A stretch of DNA of 64,000 nt, from contig CAYSEQ010000002.1 in the NCBI GenBank assembly GCA_964430475.1, positions 84,626-148,625 of the forward strand, read 5' to 3'. The DNA comes from CAYSEQ01 sp964430475 (GTDB lineage Bacteria; Patescibacteriota; Microgenomatia; UBA8517). The notes below the pieces were generated by a model, which was not told the DNA's origin, did no database searches, and saw only the letters and a list, made by a program, of their open reading frames with translations. Positions 45,390 to 53,364 of the stretch are shown in pieces (the stretch's first letter is position 1; each line of letters opens with the position of its first letter). Position numbers and translations under genes: made by a program.

Positions 45390-47123
45390 ATGAAGACATT
45401 TGAGAAGTATTTTATTTTCTCTATTATTTTTTTATCCTCTATCCTAAGATTATGGAGATTGGGAGAAATTCCTCCTCACCTTACCCCTGATGAAGCGGCA
45501 TTGGGTTACAATGCTTACTCAATTCTAAGAACAGGAAAAGATGAATACGGTCAGTTTTTCCCAATTGTCTTTAAATCGTTTGGAGATTATAAACCTGGCC
45601 TTTATATTTATTTAACGCTTCCATTTATTGCTTTCTTTGGTCTTAATGAGTTTGCGGTCCGTCTTCCCTCTGCCATTGCCGGTATATTCGCAGTATATTT
45701 GGTTTACCTAATAACCCTTAACGCATGGTGGTTTAAAAACGCAAAAGATATAATAAATGAAAACGAATTTCGTAGTAAAAGGTTTTTGGGTTTTTTTGCA
45801 AGTTTTCTTTTGGCGGTCTCTCCTTGGCACATTCATTTTTCCAGAGGTGCGTGGGAAGCTAATGTCTCACTTACCCTTACACTTGCAGGAATCTATTTTT
45901 TCTTAAAAGCCCTTGAAAATTCCAAAATGTTTTTTCCTTCTTTAATATTTTTTTCTTTAACACTTCTTACCTATCAAGGGGCAAAACTATCCACATTAAT
46001 AGTGATCGTAATTTTATTTATCGTTTTTGCGAGAAATTTTTGGAAAAATTGTAAAGATAAGGTTTTGCCATTAACTTTAAGTGTGGTTGTAGCATCCATA
46101 ATAGCTTTGCCAATCGTCTTTAGTGTAGCTAAGGGAGAGGCTGGTAGACTAAAAATTTTTAGTATATTTTCGTATCCAAGAAAGGAAGAAGAGATATCGG
46201 AACTTCTTTTACAGGCAAACGAAACCCCAGGGAGTTTAACTTATTATCTTTTCCATTCAGAAACATTGAATTATGCCAGGATGATTATCGGACGGTGGTT
46301 TAATCATTTTAGTGGCCGGTTTTTGTTTTTTGAGGGAGATTACCAAAATCCTAGGCATTCGGCACCAAATCATGGGATGCTTCTTTTGGCGGATTTGATA
46401 TTGATTCCATTTGGTTTGTTGGCTCTAATTAAGTCCAGATCAAAATTTTCTAGCTTTTCGTTGCTTTGGCTTGTATTGTCTTGTCTGCCCTCTTCCTTAA
46501 CTCGAGATCAAGTAAATGCAGTAAGAGCGCTGAATATGGTGGTTCCACTAATTTTTGTCTCAGCATCAGGGATTAATTACTTACTGCAAATAGAGTTGCT
46601 AGAGAAATCCTACCTTAAAAAAAAGTTACCCGGTTTTCGGCTTAGACTTACCCCATTATTTCTATTCGGTATTTTATTTCTGAGTTTAATTTATTATTTA
46701 GATTCCTACTTTGTTCATTTAACAAAGCATAATTCCAAATATTGGGAGTATGGATATAAACAGATTGTTGAAGCAGTTTCTCCGATCCAAAAAAATTATA
46801 AGGAGATTAAGGTTCAGCAATCTTTTTCCCAACCCTATATCTATTTTCTTTTCTATCAAAAGTATGACCCCTTAAAATATCAAAGTCAGGCAAAATTGGT
46901 GGAAAGTGAATACAAGGGTGATGTGGGTTATGTAGAAAGACTTGATAACATTTGTTTTTGTGCCATAGATTGGCCTCGTGATAAAAAAGAGCATGGCACC
47001 TTAGTTATTGCTGATAGCATTAGGATTCCGGATAGTGAACTTGTAAGTGATTCTCTAAGTTTATCTAAAGAAATAAAGTATTTAGATGGCTCTGTTGCTT
47101 TTAGAATTGTTGAGGTGAAATGA
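45390..47123 (+). CDS. GT39-like GT-C membrane glycosyltransferase (AYSLLKTGKD group)
   Basis: This 577-aa protein has loop HLTPDEAALGYNAYSILRTG (D34/E35), SFGDYKPGLYIYLTLPF, SPWHIHFSRGAWEANVSL, RHSAPNHGMLLL and SSLTRDQVNAVRALNMV. The C-terminal domain has VQQSFSQPYIYFLFYQKYDP. It is the closest copy of the next gene: the DNA around 45796-45855 and 47523-47582 is nearly the same. A TATTAT (45372-45377) lies 12 nt before the ATG in the 29-bp gap, so a promoter is possible. Confidence 0.84.
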   Translation: MKTFEKYFIFSIIFLSSILRLWRLGEIPPHLTPDEAALGYNAYSILRTGKDEYGQFFPIVFKSFGDYKPGLYIYLTLPFIAFFGLNEFAVRLPSAIAGIFAVYLVYLITLNAWWFKNAKDIINENEFRSKRFLGFFASFLLAVSPWHIHFSRGAWEANVSLTLTLAGIYFFLKALENSKMFFPSLIFFSLTLLTYQGAKLSTLIVIVILFIVFARNFWKNCKDKVLPLTLSVVVASIIALPIVFSVAKGEAGRLKIFSIFSYPRKEEEISELLLQANETPGSLTYYLFHSETLNYARMIIGRWFNHFSGRFLFFEGDYQNPRHSAPNHGMLLLADLILIPFGLLALIKSRSKFSSFSLLWLVLSCLPSSLTRDQVNAVRALNMVVPLIFVSASGINYLLQIELLEKSYLKKKLPGFRLRLTPLFLFGILFLSLIYYLDSYFVHLTKHNSKYWEYGYKQIVEAVSPIQKNYKEIKVQQSFSQPYIYFLFYQKYDPLKYQSQAKLVESEYKGDVGYVERLDNICFCAIDWPRDKKEHGTLVIADSIRIPDSELVSDSLSLSKEIKYLDGSVAFRIVEVK

Positions 47124-47132
47124 TTCTTTTTT

Positions 47133-48803
47133 ATGTCAAAGACTAAAATAACTTTAATATTCATTTTATTACTGGCTTTTTTACTTCGGTTTTACCGATT
47201 GGGGACTTATCCAGCTCTTAATGCTGATGAGGCTGCGATAGGATATAATGCTTACTCTCTTATTCAAACCGGCCGAGACGAGCATGGAAACCCTTGGCCT
47301 CTCCATTTCCAATCTTTTAACGACTATAAACCCGGTTTTTACTTTTATTTAGTTTTACCTTTTATAGCGGCATTTGGACTTAACGCTTGGAGTGTTAGGA
47401 TTCCTAACGCTTTTTTAGGTGTTGCCACCGTCTATTTTGTCTATTTGGTAACAGCCAAACTCTACGAGATGAGCTTTGAGAAAGAAAAGAAGTTGAGAAA
47501 ACTGATTGATTATCCGGCCATATTTGCAAGTTTTCTTTTGGCGGTCTCTCCCTGGCATATTCATTTTTCAAGAGGTGCATGGGAGGTAAACACCTCTAGT
47601 TTTTTGATGGTTTTGGGTTTATGGTTTTTTATTAAAGCTTTGAAAGGCAAAAGAACCTTTCTAATTTTAAGTTCTTTAGCTTTTGTTTTGAGTCTTTATA
47701 CTTATCATGCAACAAGGGTTGTGGTTCCCTTGTTGATTTTGGGGCTTATTGTTATTTATAAAGAAAACCTTAAGAGAAATCTTAAAAATTATTTGCTTGC
47801 CTTTTTTGTTGGATTGTTACTCCTTTTACCGCTAATAAAAGACTTCGCTAAGGGTGAGGCTTTTTCGAGAGCAGCAGGTGTCGGTCTTTTTGCAGACCCC
47901 GGACCACTTGCGAGAATCAACGAGCAAAGAGGAGAGCATGGAGATTTCACCGGGAAAGTTGCAAAACTTTTTCACAATAAACCGGTGAACTATGGATTGG
48001 CTTTCTTAAATAACTACTTTAAACATTTTGACGGAAATTTTCTTTTTATCTCAGGTGATTCAATTCAAAGAAACAAGGTACCTGAGACAGGACAAATGTA
48101 TTTTTTTGATTTTATCTGGATATCTTTAGGAATGATTTTCCTATTTAAAAATTTTAAAGAGAAAGAATCCAAGTTAATACTTTTGTGGTTATTAGTTTCT
48201 CCTGTGGCATCTTCCTTAACATTTCAATCGCCAAATGCGCTCCGATCCGAAAACATGGTCATCCCTCTTGTAGTGATTGGCGCATTAGGTTTATTCAGGG
48301 CTATCATGTGGGGCAAAAGAATCATTGTTTACAGGCATCTACTCACTAGCTACTATCTACTAATTTTTAGTTTGATAACCTGGCAGTTTGTTAGATACCA
48401 ACATATGTATTGGTTGCATATGGCAAAAGAATACCCTTTTTCCTCGCAGTATGGTGTCAAGGAGTTAGTTGACTTCGTAAGAACTGAAGGAGAGAATTTC
48501 AAAAAGATTGTCGTTACAGATAGATATGACCAGCCCTACATTTTATTCTTGTTTTATTTAAATTATCCTCCTGAAAAGTTTCAAAAAGAACATGTATTAA
48601 CCTCACGAGATAAATTTGGTTTTTCAACAGTTAGGGATTTTGATAAATATGAGTTTAAGAGTATAAGTTGGGATACTGATCGGGTAAAATACCCTGGCGC
48701 TTTAATTGTAGGCACAAGTCAGGAGATTCCTAAAGAGGCAAATATTGTCAAAAAAATTTACGGACAAAATGCTTATGAATATTTTGTTGTTGTTGCAAAC
48801 TAA
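47133..48803 (+). CDS. GT39-like GT-C membrane glycosyltransferase (AYSLLKTGKD group)
   Basis: This 556-aa protein has loop PALNADEAAIGYNAYSLIQT (D32/E33), SFNDYKPGFYFYLVLPF, SPWHIHFSRGAWEVNTSS and the C-terminal VVTDRYDQPYILFLFYLNYP. The SLTRD element reads ASSLTFQSPNALRSENMV. Residues about 403-412 (HLLTSYYLLI), at the start of the last membrane helix, are encoded by an array of 7-bp CTAnCTA repeats at 48339-48366, absent from the other copies. It starts 9 nt after the previous stop. Confidence 0.84.
   Translation: MSKTKITLIFILLLAFLLRFYRLGTYPALNADEAAIGYNAYSLIQTGRDEHGNPWPLHFQSFNDYKPGFYFYLVLPFIAAFGLNAWSVRIPNAFLGVATVYFVYLVTAKLYEMSFEKEKKLRKLIDYPAIFASFLLAVSPWHIHFSRGAWEVNTSSFLMVLGLWFFIKALKGKRTFLILSSLAFVLSLYTYHATRVVVPLLILGLIVIYKENLKRNLKNYLLAFFVGLLLLLPLIKDFAKGEAFSRAAGVGLFADPGPLARINEQRGEHGDFTGKVAKLFHNKPVNYGLAFLNNYFKHFDGNFLFISGDSIQRNKVPETGQMYFFDFIWISLGMIFLFKNFKEKESKLILLWLLVSPVASSLTFQSPNALRSENMVIPLVVIGALGLFRAIMWGKRIIVYRHLLTSYYLLIFSLITWQFVRYQHMYWLHMAKEYPFSSQYGVKELVDFVRTEGENFKKIVVTDRYDQPYILFLFYLNYPPEKFQKEHVLTSRDKFGFSTVRDFDKYEFKSISWDTDRVKYPGALIVGTSQEIPKEANIVKKIYGQNAYEYFVVVAN
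48339..48366 (+). repeat. Heptamer array, CTAnCTA type, inside a GT39 gene
   Basis: Four 7-bp units in phase: CTACTCA, CTAGCTA, CTATCTA, CTAATTT. It is in frame and codes for part of a membrane helix. The unit differs from the CATTAAC and AAAGTTC heptamers at 58-60 kb but has the same period. Confidence 0.6.
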
Positions 48804-48819
48804 GTTTTAAAGATAAAAA

Positions 48820-50112
48820 ATGCGTGTTGGAATAATTGGAGCAGGTTTCGGAGGACTTGCAGCATCCTATTACCTTTCTAAGAAGGGGTGTGAGGTTTTA
48901 GTTTTTGAGGCAGGCGATCAACCCGGAGGTCTTGCTGTGGGGTTTAAAAAAAAGGAGTGGAAGTGGAGCATTGAAAAGCATTATCATCACTTATTTACTA
49001 ACGACTATTCAATATTAAATTTAGCCCAAGAGATTGGCTATCCGGTTGTTAGGATAAGACCAAAGACATGCTCATTTGTTGATGGTAAAATTATTCAGTT
49101 GGATTCTGTGGAATCTCTCTTGCGGTTTCCTAAACTTTCATTTTTGGAAAAATTAAGAATGGGAGCAGTTTTAGCGTTTTTAAAGGCTACACCTTTCTGG
49201 AAGCCGCTAGAGAGGATAACAGCCGAGGAGTTCATTAAAAGGTATATGGGGGAAAAAGCCTGGAAAATTTTATGGGGACCATTGTTTGTTGGAAAATTTC
49301 ATGAGTTTTCAGGTAAGATTCCTGCATCTTGGTTTTGGGCGAGAATAAAAAAAAGGACAGAATTCCTTGTTTACCCTTATGGTGGATTTTTAGCTTTTGC
49401 TAAAGCTATTGAAAAGTCGGTGAAAGATTATAAAGGAAAATTTTTTTACAATACAGAAGTTTTTTCAATAAGCCTTGTTAGATCTTCGGGAAAACTAGTA
49501 ATTAAAACACCAAGAGGCAATTTTGAATTTGAAAAAGTGATCTGCACTCTCCCCACACCCTTATTCTTAAAAATTACTAAAGGTCTAAGTAAAGAATATG
49601 TTAAAAGTATAGTCGGCCTTAAGGGGTTAGGATCTGTTAATTTATTGCTTTCCCTTTCTAAAAAGTTTCTTGAAGATGGCACTTATTGGTTGAATATTAC
49701 TGATAGTCATTTTCCTTTTATTGCAGTTATTGAACATACAAATTTTATTGATAAAAGATATTATAATACTGAACATCTCGTATATGTTGGTAATTATTTG
49801 CCCCATCATCACATTTTTTTTAGGAAAGAAGCGAATGAACTTTTGTCCGACTTCTATCCTTATCTAAAGAAGATAAATCCAAAATTTGAAAAATCTTGGG
49901 TCGGCTCCGCTTTCGTTTTTAAGGCATTTTTTACCCAACCTATTATTCCTTTAAATTATTCTAAAAAGATTCCTAGGTTTGAGACACCAATTAAAGGCTT
50001 GTATCTTTGCAATATTCAACAGGTTTATCCTTGGGATAGGGGAACGAATTACGCGGTAGAAAATGCAAAAAAAGTATCCGAGTTAGTACTTCAAGGAAAA
50101 ATAAGAGAATGA
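48820..50112 (+). CDS. FAD-dependent oxidoreductase (amine-oxidase/UGM-like Rossmann flavoprotein)
   Basis: This 430-aa protein begins with the dinucleotide-binding motif VGIIGAGFGGLAASYYLSKK, an acidic end of beta-2 (VFEAGDQPGG), and WSIEKHYHHLFTND near residue 50. The C-terminal IKGLYLCNIQQVYPWDRGTN binds the flavin end. It belongs to the NAD(P)/FAD oxidoreductase group that includes amine oxidases, HemY-like desaturases and UDP-galactopyranose mutase. The HYHHLFTND stretch recalls the YGPHIFHTNN stretch of UGM, but I do not claim that activity. It is coupled to a GT2 gene by an ATGA overlap, so a sugar-ring or polyprenol substrate is plausible. Confidence 0.78.
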   Translation: MRVGIIGAGFGGLAASYYLSKKGCEVLVFEAGDQPGGLAVGFKKKEWKWSIEKHYHHLFTNDYSILNLAQEIGYPVVRIRPKTCSFVDGKIIQLDSVESLLRFPKLSFLEKLRMGAVLAFLKATPFWKPLERITAEEFIKRYMGEKAWKILWGPLFVGKFHEFSGKIPASWFWARIKKRTEFLVYPYGGFLAFAKAIEKSVKDYKGKFFYNTEVFSISLVRSSGKLVIKTPRGNFEFEKVICTLPTPLFLKITKGLSKEYVKSIVGLKGLGSVNLLLSLSKKFLEDGTYWLNITDSHFPFIAVIEHTNFIDKRYYNTEHLVYVGNYLPHHHIFFRKEANELLSDFYPYLKKINPKFEKSWVGSAFVFKAFFTQPIIPLNYSKKIPRFETPIKGLYLCNIQQVYPWDRGTNYAVENAKKVSELVLQGKIRE

Positions 50113-51014
50113 AAGTTAAACTATCGGTGGTCTTGGCGACTCGTAACGAAGAGAAAAATATAAGTTCTTGTCTTAATTCGGTTAAAGAAATTGCAGACGA
50201 AATCATCGTCTTTGACGAGTTTTCAGAAGACAAAACCCGAGAGATTGCCAAAAGTTTCGGAGCAAAAGTTTTCAAATATCAACACAAAACAAATTTCCAC
50301 GAGACAAAACAGAAAGCTATTGAAAAAGCAACAGGCGATTGGATTTTACAACTTGACGCTGATGAGCGTGTTACCCCTGAACTTTCAGAGGAAATAAAAA
50401 CGGTAATAAATCTTCCAACTCAGAAGTTAAAAGAGCGAGTCCTGGATGCGAGATCCATTGGAAAATTTAATAATCCTAAAAAAATCTCTCTTTTTATAAG
50501 ACATCAGAAACTACTGGGGTTAGCAAAAGAAAAATCTAGCGGTTCAACTAAAGAGGTAGTGGCTTTTTTTGTGCCGCGTAAGAATTACTTTTTAGGTAAA
50601 CCTTTAATTCATGCTGGGGTCTACCCCGACGCCTCCATACGACTAATTAGAAAGGGAAAAGCAAGGCTTCCTGCAAAAAGCGTTCATGAAATGATGAAGG
50701 TTGATGGAGAAATTGGTTGGTTATTTAATGACCTTGAGCACCATGAATCCCCTACATTTTTTAGATATTTGGAACGCGCCAACCGTTATACGGATTTGAC
50801 TGCCCAAGAATTTAAGAAAAATTATGGGAGTAAAAAAAGTCTTATTCTACTTTTTTATTTCTCTTTTATTAAACCACTTATCGTTTTTTTAAATCTCTAC
50901 ATTTTGCACAAAGGTTTTCTTGACGGAGTGAGAGGATTTATTTGGTCTTTATTTTCAGGTCTTCATTACCCAATTGCCTATTTCAAATTTTGGCAGATGG
51001 CCAATAGAGATTAA
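50109..51014 (+). CDS. GT2 family glycosyltransferase, WaaE/KdtX-like with an internal insertion
   Basis: This 301-aa protein has LSVVLATRNEEKNISSCLNS, IIVFDEFSEDKT near residue 33 and LDADERVTPEL near 78. It then has an extra stretch of about 40 residues (roughly 112-152, rich in Lys and Ser) before RKNYFLGKPLIHAG. The paralogues at 21692 and 23633 have only a short linker there. The C-terminal half has a hydrophobic segment (LILLFYFSFIKPLIVFLNLY) that may bind the membrane. It overlaps the FAD enzyme gene by 4 bp. Confidence 0.83.
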   Translation: MKVKLSVVLATRNEEKNISSCLNSVKEIADEIIVFDEFSEDKTREIAKSFGAKVFKYQHKTNFHETKQKAIEKATGDWILQLDADERVTPELSEEIKTVINLPTQKLKERVLDARSIGKFNNPKKISLFIRHQKLLGLAKEKSSGSTKEVVAFFVPRKNYFLGKPLIHAGVYPDASIRLIRKGKARLPAKSVHEMMKVDGEIGWLFNDLEHHESPTFFRYLERANRYTDLTAQEFKKNYGSKKSLILLFYFSFIKPLIVFLNLYILHKGFLDGVRGFIWSLFSGLHYPIAYFKFWQMANRD

Positions 51015-51064
51015 ATGTTTTTTATTAACTAATTTTAGAATTAAAAGATATGCATAATTTTTGA

Positions 51065-51092
51065 TTAACTTTTGGCAGTCTAAAAGTATAAT
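51065..51092 (+). promoter_or_regulatory. Promoter of the 51-57 kb run
   Basis: TTAACT (51065-51070), 16 nt, TATAAT (51087-51092). The -10 box ends 8 nt before ATG 51101, so the mRNA would begin at or next to the start codon. The rest of the 86-bp gap is plain AT-rich DNA. Confidence 0.55.
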
Positions 51093-51100
51093 AAAATCCA

Positions 51101-52219
51101 ATGAAAGTAGCTATTGATTCAAGCCCGACTAGATCAGGTCATAAATTTAGGGGTGTTGGAATATATACGATAGAGCTTTTTAGCGCTTTAGAAAAGATAG
51201 CAAAAAAAAGAAAGGATTTTAGAGTTTCCTTGGTGGATTTTGAAAAAGAGGATTTAAACGACTTTGATATACTCCATCTTCCGTATTTTAGCCCATACGA
51301 TTTAACTATTCCCAAAGTTCAAGGCAGAAAAATTGTTGTTACTATTCACGACCTTATTCCTTTAATATATCCAAGAAATTACCCCCCCGGTCTAAAAGGT
51401 AAGATTAACTTTTTTCTTCAAAAAAGAAGATTAAAGGATATAGATTTTGTGATTACGGACTCAGAGTGCTCAAAAAAAGACATTGTGAGATTTCTTAACA
51501 TTGAAAGTAGAAAAATTGAGGTGATTTATCTTGCGCCGAGAAGCTTTTTCTGTGAAATGAAAGATATTAAAGCCTTAAATTGGGTTAGGAAAAAGTATAA
51601 TCTACCTTCTAAATTCGTACTTTATGTTGGAGATGTTAACTATAGCAAAAATTTAATCAGTTTAGTCAGGGCAGTTAATATTTTAAAAATGCCTCTTGTT
51701 ATTTGTGGAAAGGGAGCAACCAATTTGGAAGAGGTTTTAGATTTTCAGCGCGTTTTATCATTTAAAACTCCAAGAAATATTCTAAGGTACTTGTTAGGAA
51801 TTCCGCATCCTGAATTAATGCACCTTATCGAGCTGAGAGATGAGATTGAGAGATCCCCAAATGTAATAAGGCTTGGATTTGTGCCGGATGAAGATTTGGT
51901 AGCTATTTACAATCTTGCCTCTGTTTACTGTCAACCCTCTTTTTATGAAGGTTTTGGACTCCCGCCACTAGAAGCAATTACCTGCGGTTGTCCTGTGGTT
52001 GTTGCCAAGACCAATGCCTTGGTTGAAGTATTCAAGGATGTATCCTTGGTTGCAGACCCCAAAAATCCTGAAGATATTGCCGAGAAAATACTAATATTAT
52101 TGGGGAAGCTGGACTTGCGAGCAAAACTAATTAAAGAGGCTAAGAAGAGGGTGGAAGAGTTCTCTTGGGAAAAAACCGCTGAAAAAACTTTTCAAGTGTA
52201 TAAAAGGTTAATGCATTAA
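51101..52219 (+). CDS. GT4 family glycosyltransferase (mannosyltransferase-like)
   Basis: This 372-aa GT-B enzyme opens with IDSSPTRSGHKFRGVGIYTI, then VVTIHDLIPLIYP near residue 82, TDSECSKKDI near 120, YVGDVNYSKNL near 182 and FYEGFGLPPLEAITCGCPVV near 283 with the E-x7-E donor motif. These are typical of GT4 mannosyl- and glucosyltransferases acting on lipid-linked oligosaccharides in the cytoplasm. A clean promoter lies directly in front, so this gene heads the operon that runs to the SDR gene. Confidence 0.87.
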   Translation: MKVAIDSSPTRSGHKFRGVGIYTIELFSALEKIAKKRKDFRVSLVDFEKEDLNDFDILHLPYFSPYDLTIPKVQGRKIVVTIHDLIPLIYPRNYPPGLKGKINFFLQKRRLKDIDFVITDSECSKKDIVRFLNIESRKIEVIYLAPRSFFCEMKDIKALNWVRKKYNLPSKFVLYVGDVNYSKNLISLVRAVNILKMPLVICGKGATNLEEVLDFQRVLSFKTPRNILRYLLGIPHPELMHLIELRDEIERSPNVIRLGFVPDEDLVAIYNLASVYCQPSFYEGFGLPPLEAITCGCPVVVAKTNALVEVFKDVSLVADPKNPEDIAEKILILLGKLDLRAKLIKEAKKRVEEFSWEKTAEKTFQVYKRLMH

Positions 52220-52236
52220 AGATATAACAGGCGTTT

Positions 52237-53364
52237 ATGGATATTAAGAGGTTAATCTTGATTTTTTTAGGCTGGAGATTATTACTTTTCATCTTTTTAT
52301 TTTTGGGGATGAAAGTTTTACCTCTGCAAAAAAATTTTCTGGGAGGTGGACTTGCGAATTACCTTGAAGAACCTTACTTTTGGGCTTGGGCGAATTTTGA
52401 TGGCGAGCACTATCTAAATATTGCTCAAAACGGGTATGGTTATAATGAACAAGCATTTTTCCCCGTCTATCCAATGTTAATTCGTGTTGGTGGTGAATGG
52501 TTGGGTGGGACGCTCAGAGATTTCAATCTGGCAGGACTTTTGATTTCTAACCTTAGTTTCCTCCTTGCTCTTTGGGGCGTTTTTGAGCTTCTAAGAATTG
52601 ATTTTTCTAGACACATTTCCTTATTATCCACGATTATGATCTTGGTTTTTCCAACCGCGTTTTATTTCGGCAGTGTTTACACTGAAAGTCTTTTTTTAGC
52701 AGAAGTTATTTGGTCTTTTTACTTTGCAAGAAAGGGAAATTGGTTTATGTCTTCCCTTTTAGCTGGAGTTTGCACTGCCACGCGTTTCACCGGCATTCTT
52801 CTTTTCCCTGCCTTATTTCTGGAATTTTTGGAAAGAGAAAAAAGATTAAATCTAAAAGGTTTAAATCTTTTGTTAATTCCAATAGGCCTTTTATCTTTTA
52901 TGTATTATCTAAACTTGAAGGAAGGAGATCCGATAAAATTTATAAGAGTGCTTCCAGCGTTTGGGGAGCAAAGACAGGCAAGTCCAGTAATTTTGCCAAG
53001 GGTTTTTTATCGTTATATTTTTAAAATTCTGCCAAACATTGATTATTCTTTCTTTCCTGTCGTTTTTACTACCTATCTAGAATTTTTTGTTGCTGTAGTT
53101 TTTCTTATTTTTTCAATAATTGCCTTTTTTAAGTTAAGACTAAGTTATTCTGTTTTTGCGTTTGGGTCTTATCTAGTTCCTACTTTAACCGGAAGTTTTT
53201 CTTCATTGCCAAGATATGTTCTTGTAGCCTTTCCACTCTTTGCATTATTCGCTTTAGTGCTTAAGAAAAAGACTAAGCTCGTTAAAATTTTTATTATTTT
53301 AGCACTTAGTTTATTACAAGCGTTAGCGACAATGCTTTTCACCAGAGGCTATTGGGTGTCATGA
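52237..53364 (+). CDS. PIG-V-like GT-C mannosyltransferase
   Basis: This 375-aa polytopic protein has the loop WANFDGEHYLNIAQNGYGYN then QAFFPVYPMLIR after helix 1. 'DG-H-[YF]-x-x-IA-x-x-GY ... FFP-x-[YF]P' is the hallmark of PIG-V (GPI mannosyltransferase 2, PF04188) and its bacterial homologues, which transfer mannose from polyprenyl-phosphate mannose. In the middle, ATRFTGILLFPA matches the family's RxTG element. It overlaps the flippase gene by 4 bp. The adjacent DPM1-like gene at 54598 could supply its donor. Confidence 0.82.
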   Translation: MDIKRLILIFLGWRLLLFIFLFLGMKVLPLQKNFLGGGLANYLEEPYFWAWANFDGEHYLNIAQNGYGYNEQAFFPVYPMLIRVGGEWLGGTLRDFNLAGLLISNLSFLLALWGVFELLRIDFSRHISLLSTIMILVFPTAFYFGSVYTESLFLAEVIWSFYFARKGNWFMSSLLAGVCTATRFTGILLFPALFLEFLEREKRLNLKGLNLLLIPIGLLSFMYYLNLKEGDPIKFIRVLPAFGEQRQASPVILPRVFYRYIFKILPNIDYSFFPVVFTTYLEFFVAVVFLIFSIIAFFKLRLSYSVFAFGSYLVPTLTGSFSSLPRYVLVAFPLFALFALVLKKKTKLVKIFIILALSLLQALATMLFTRGYWVS

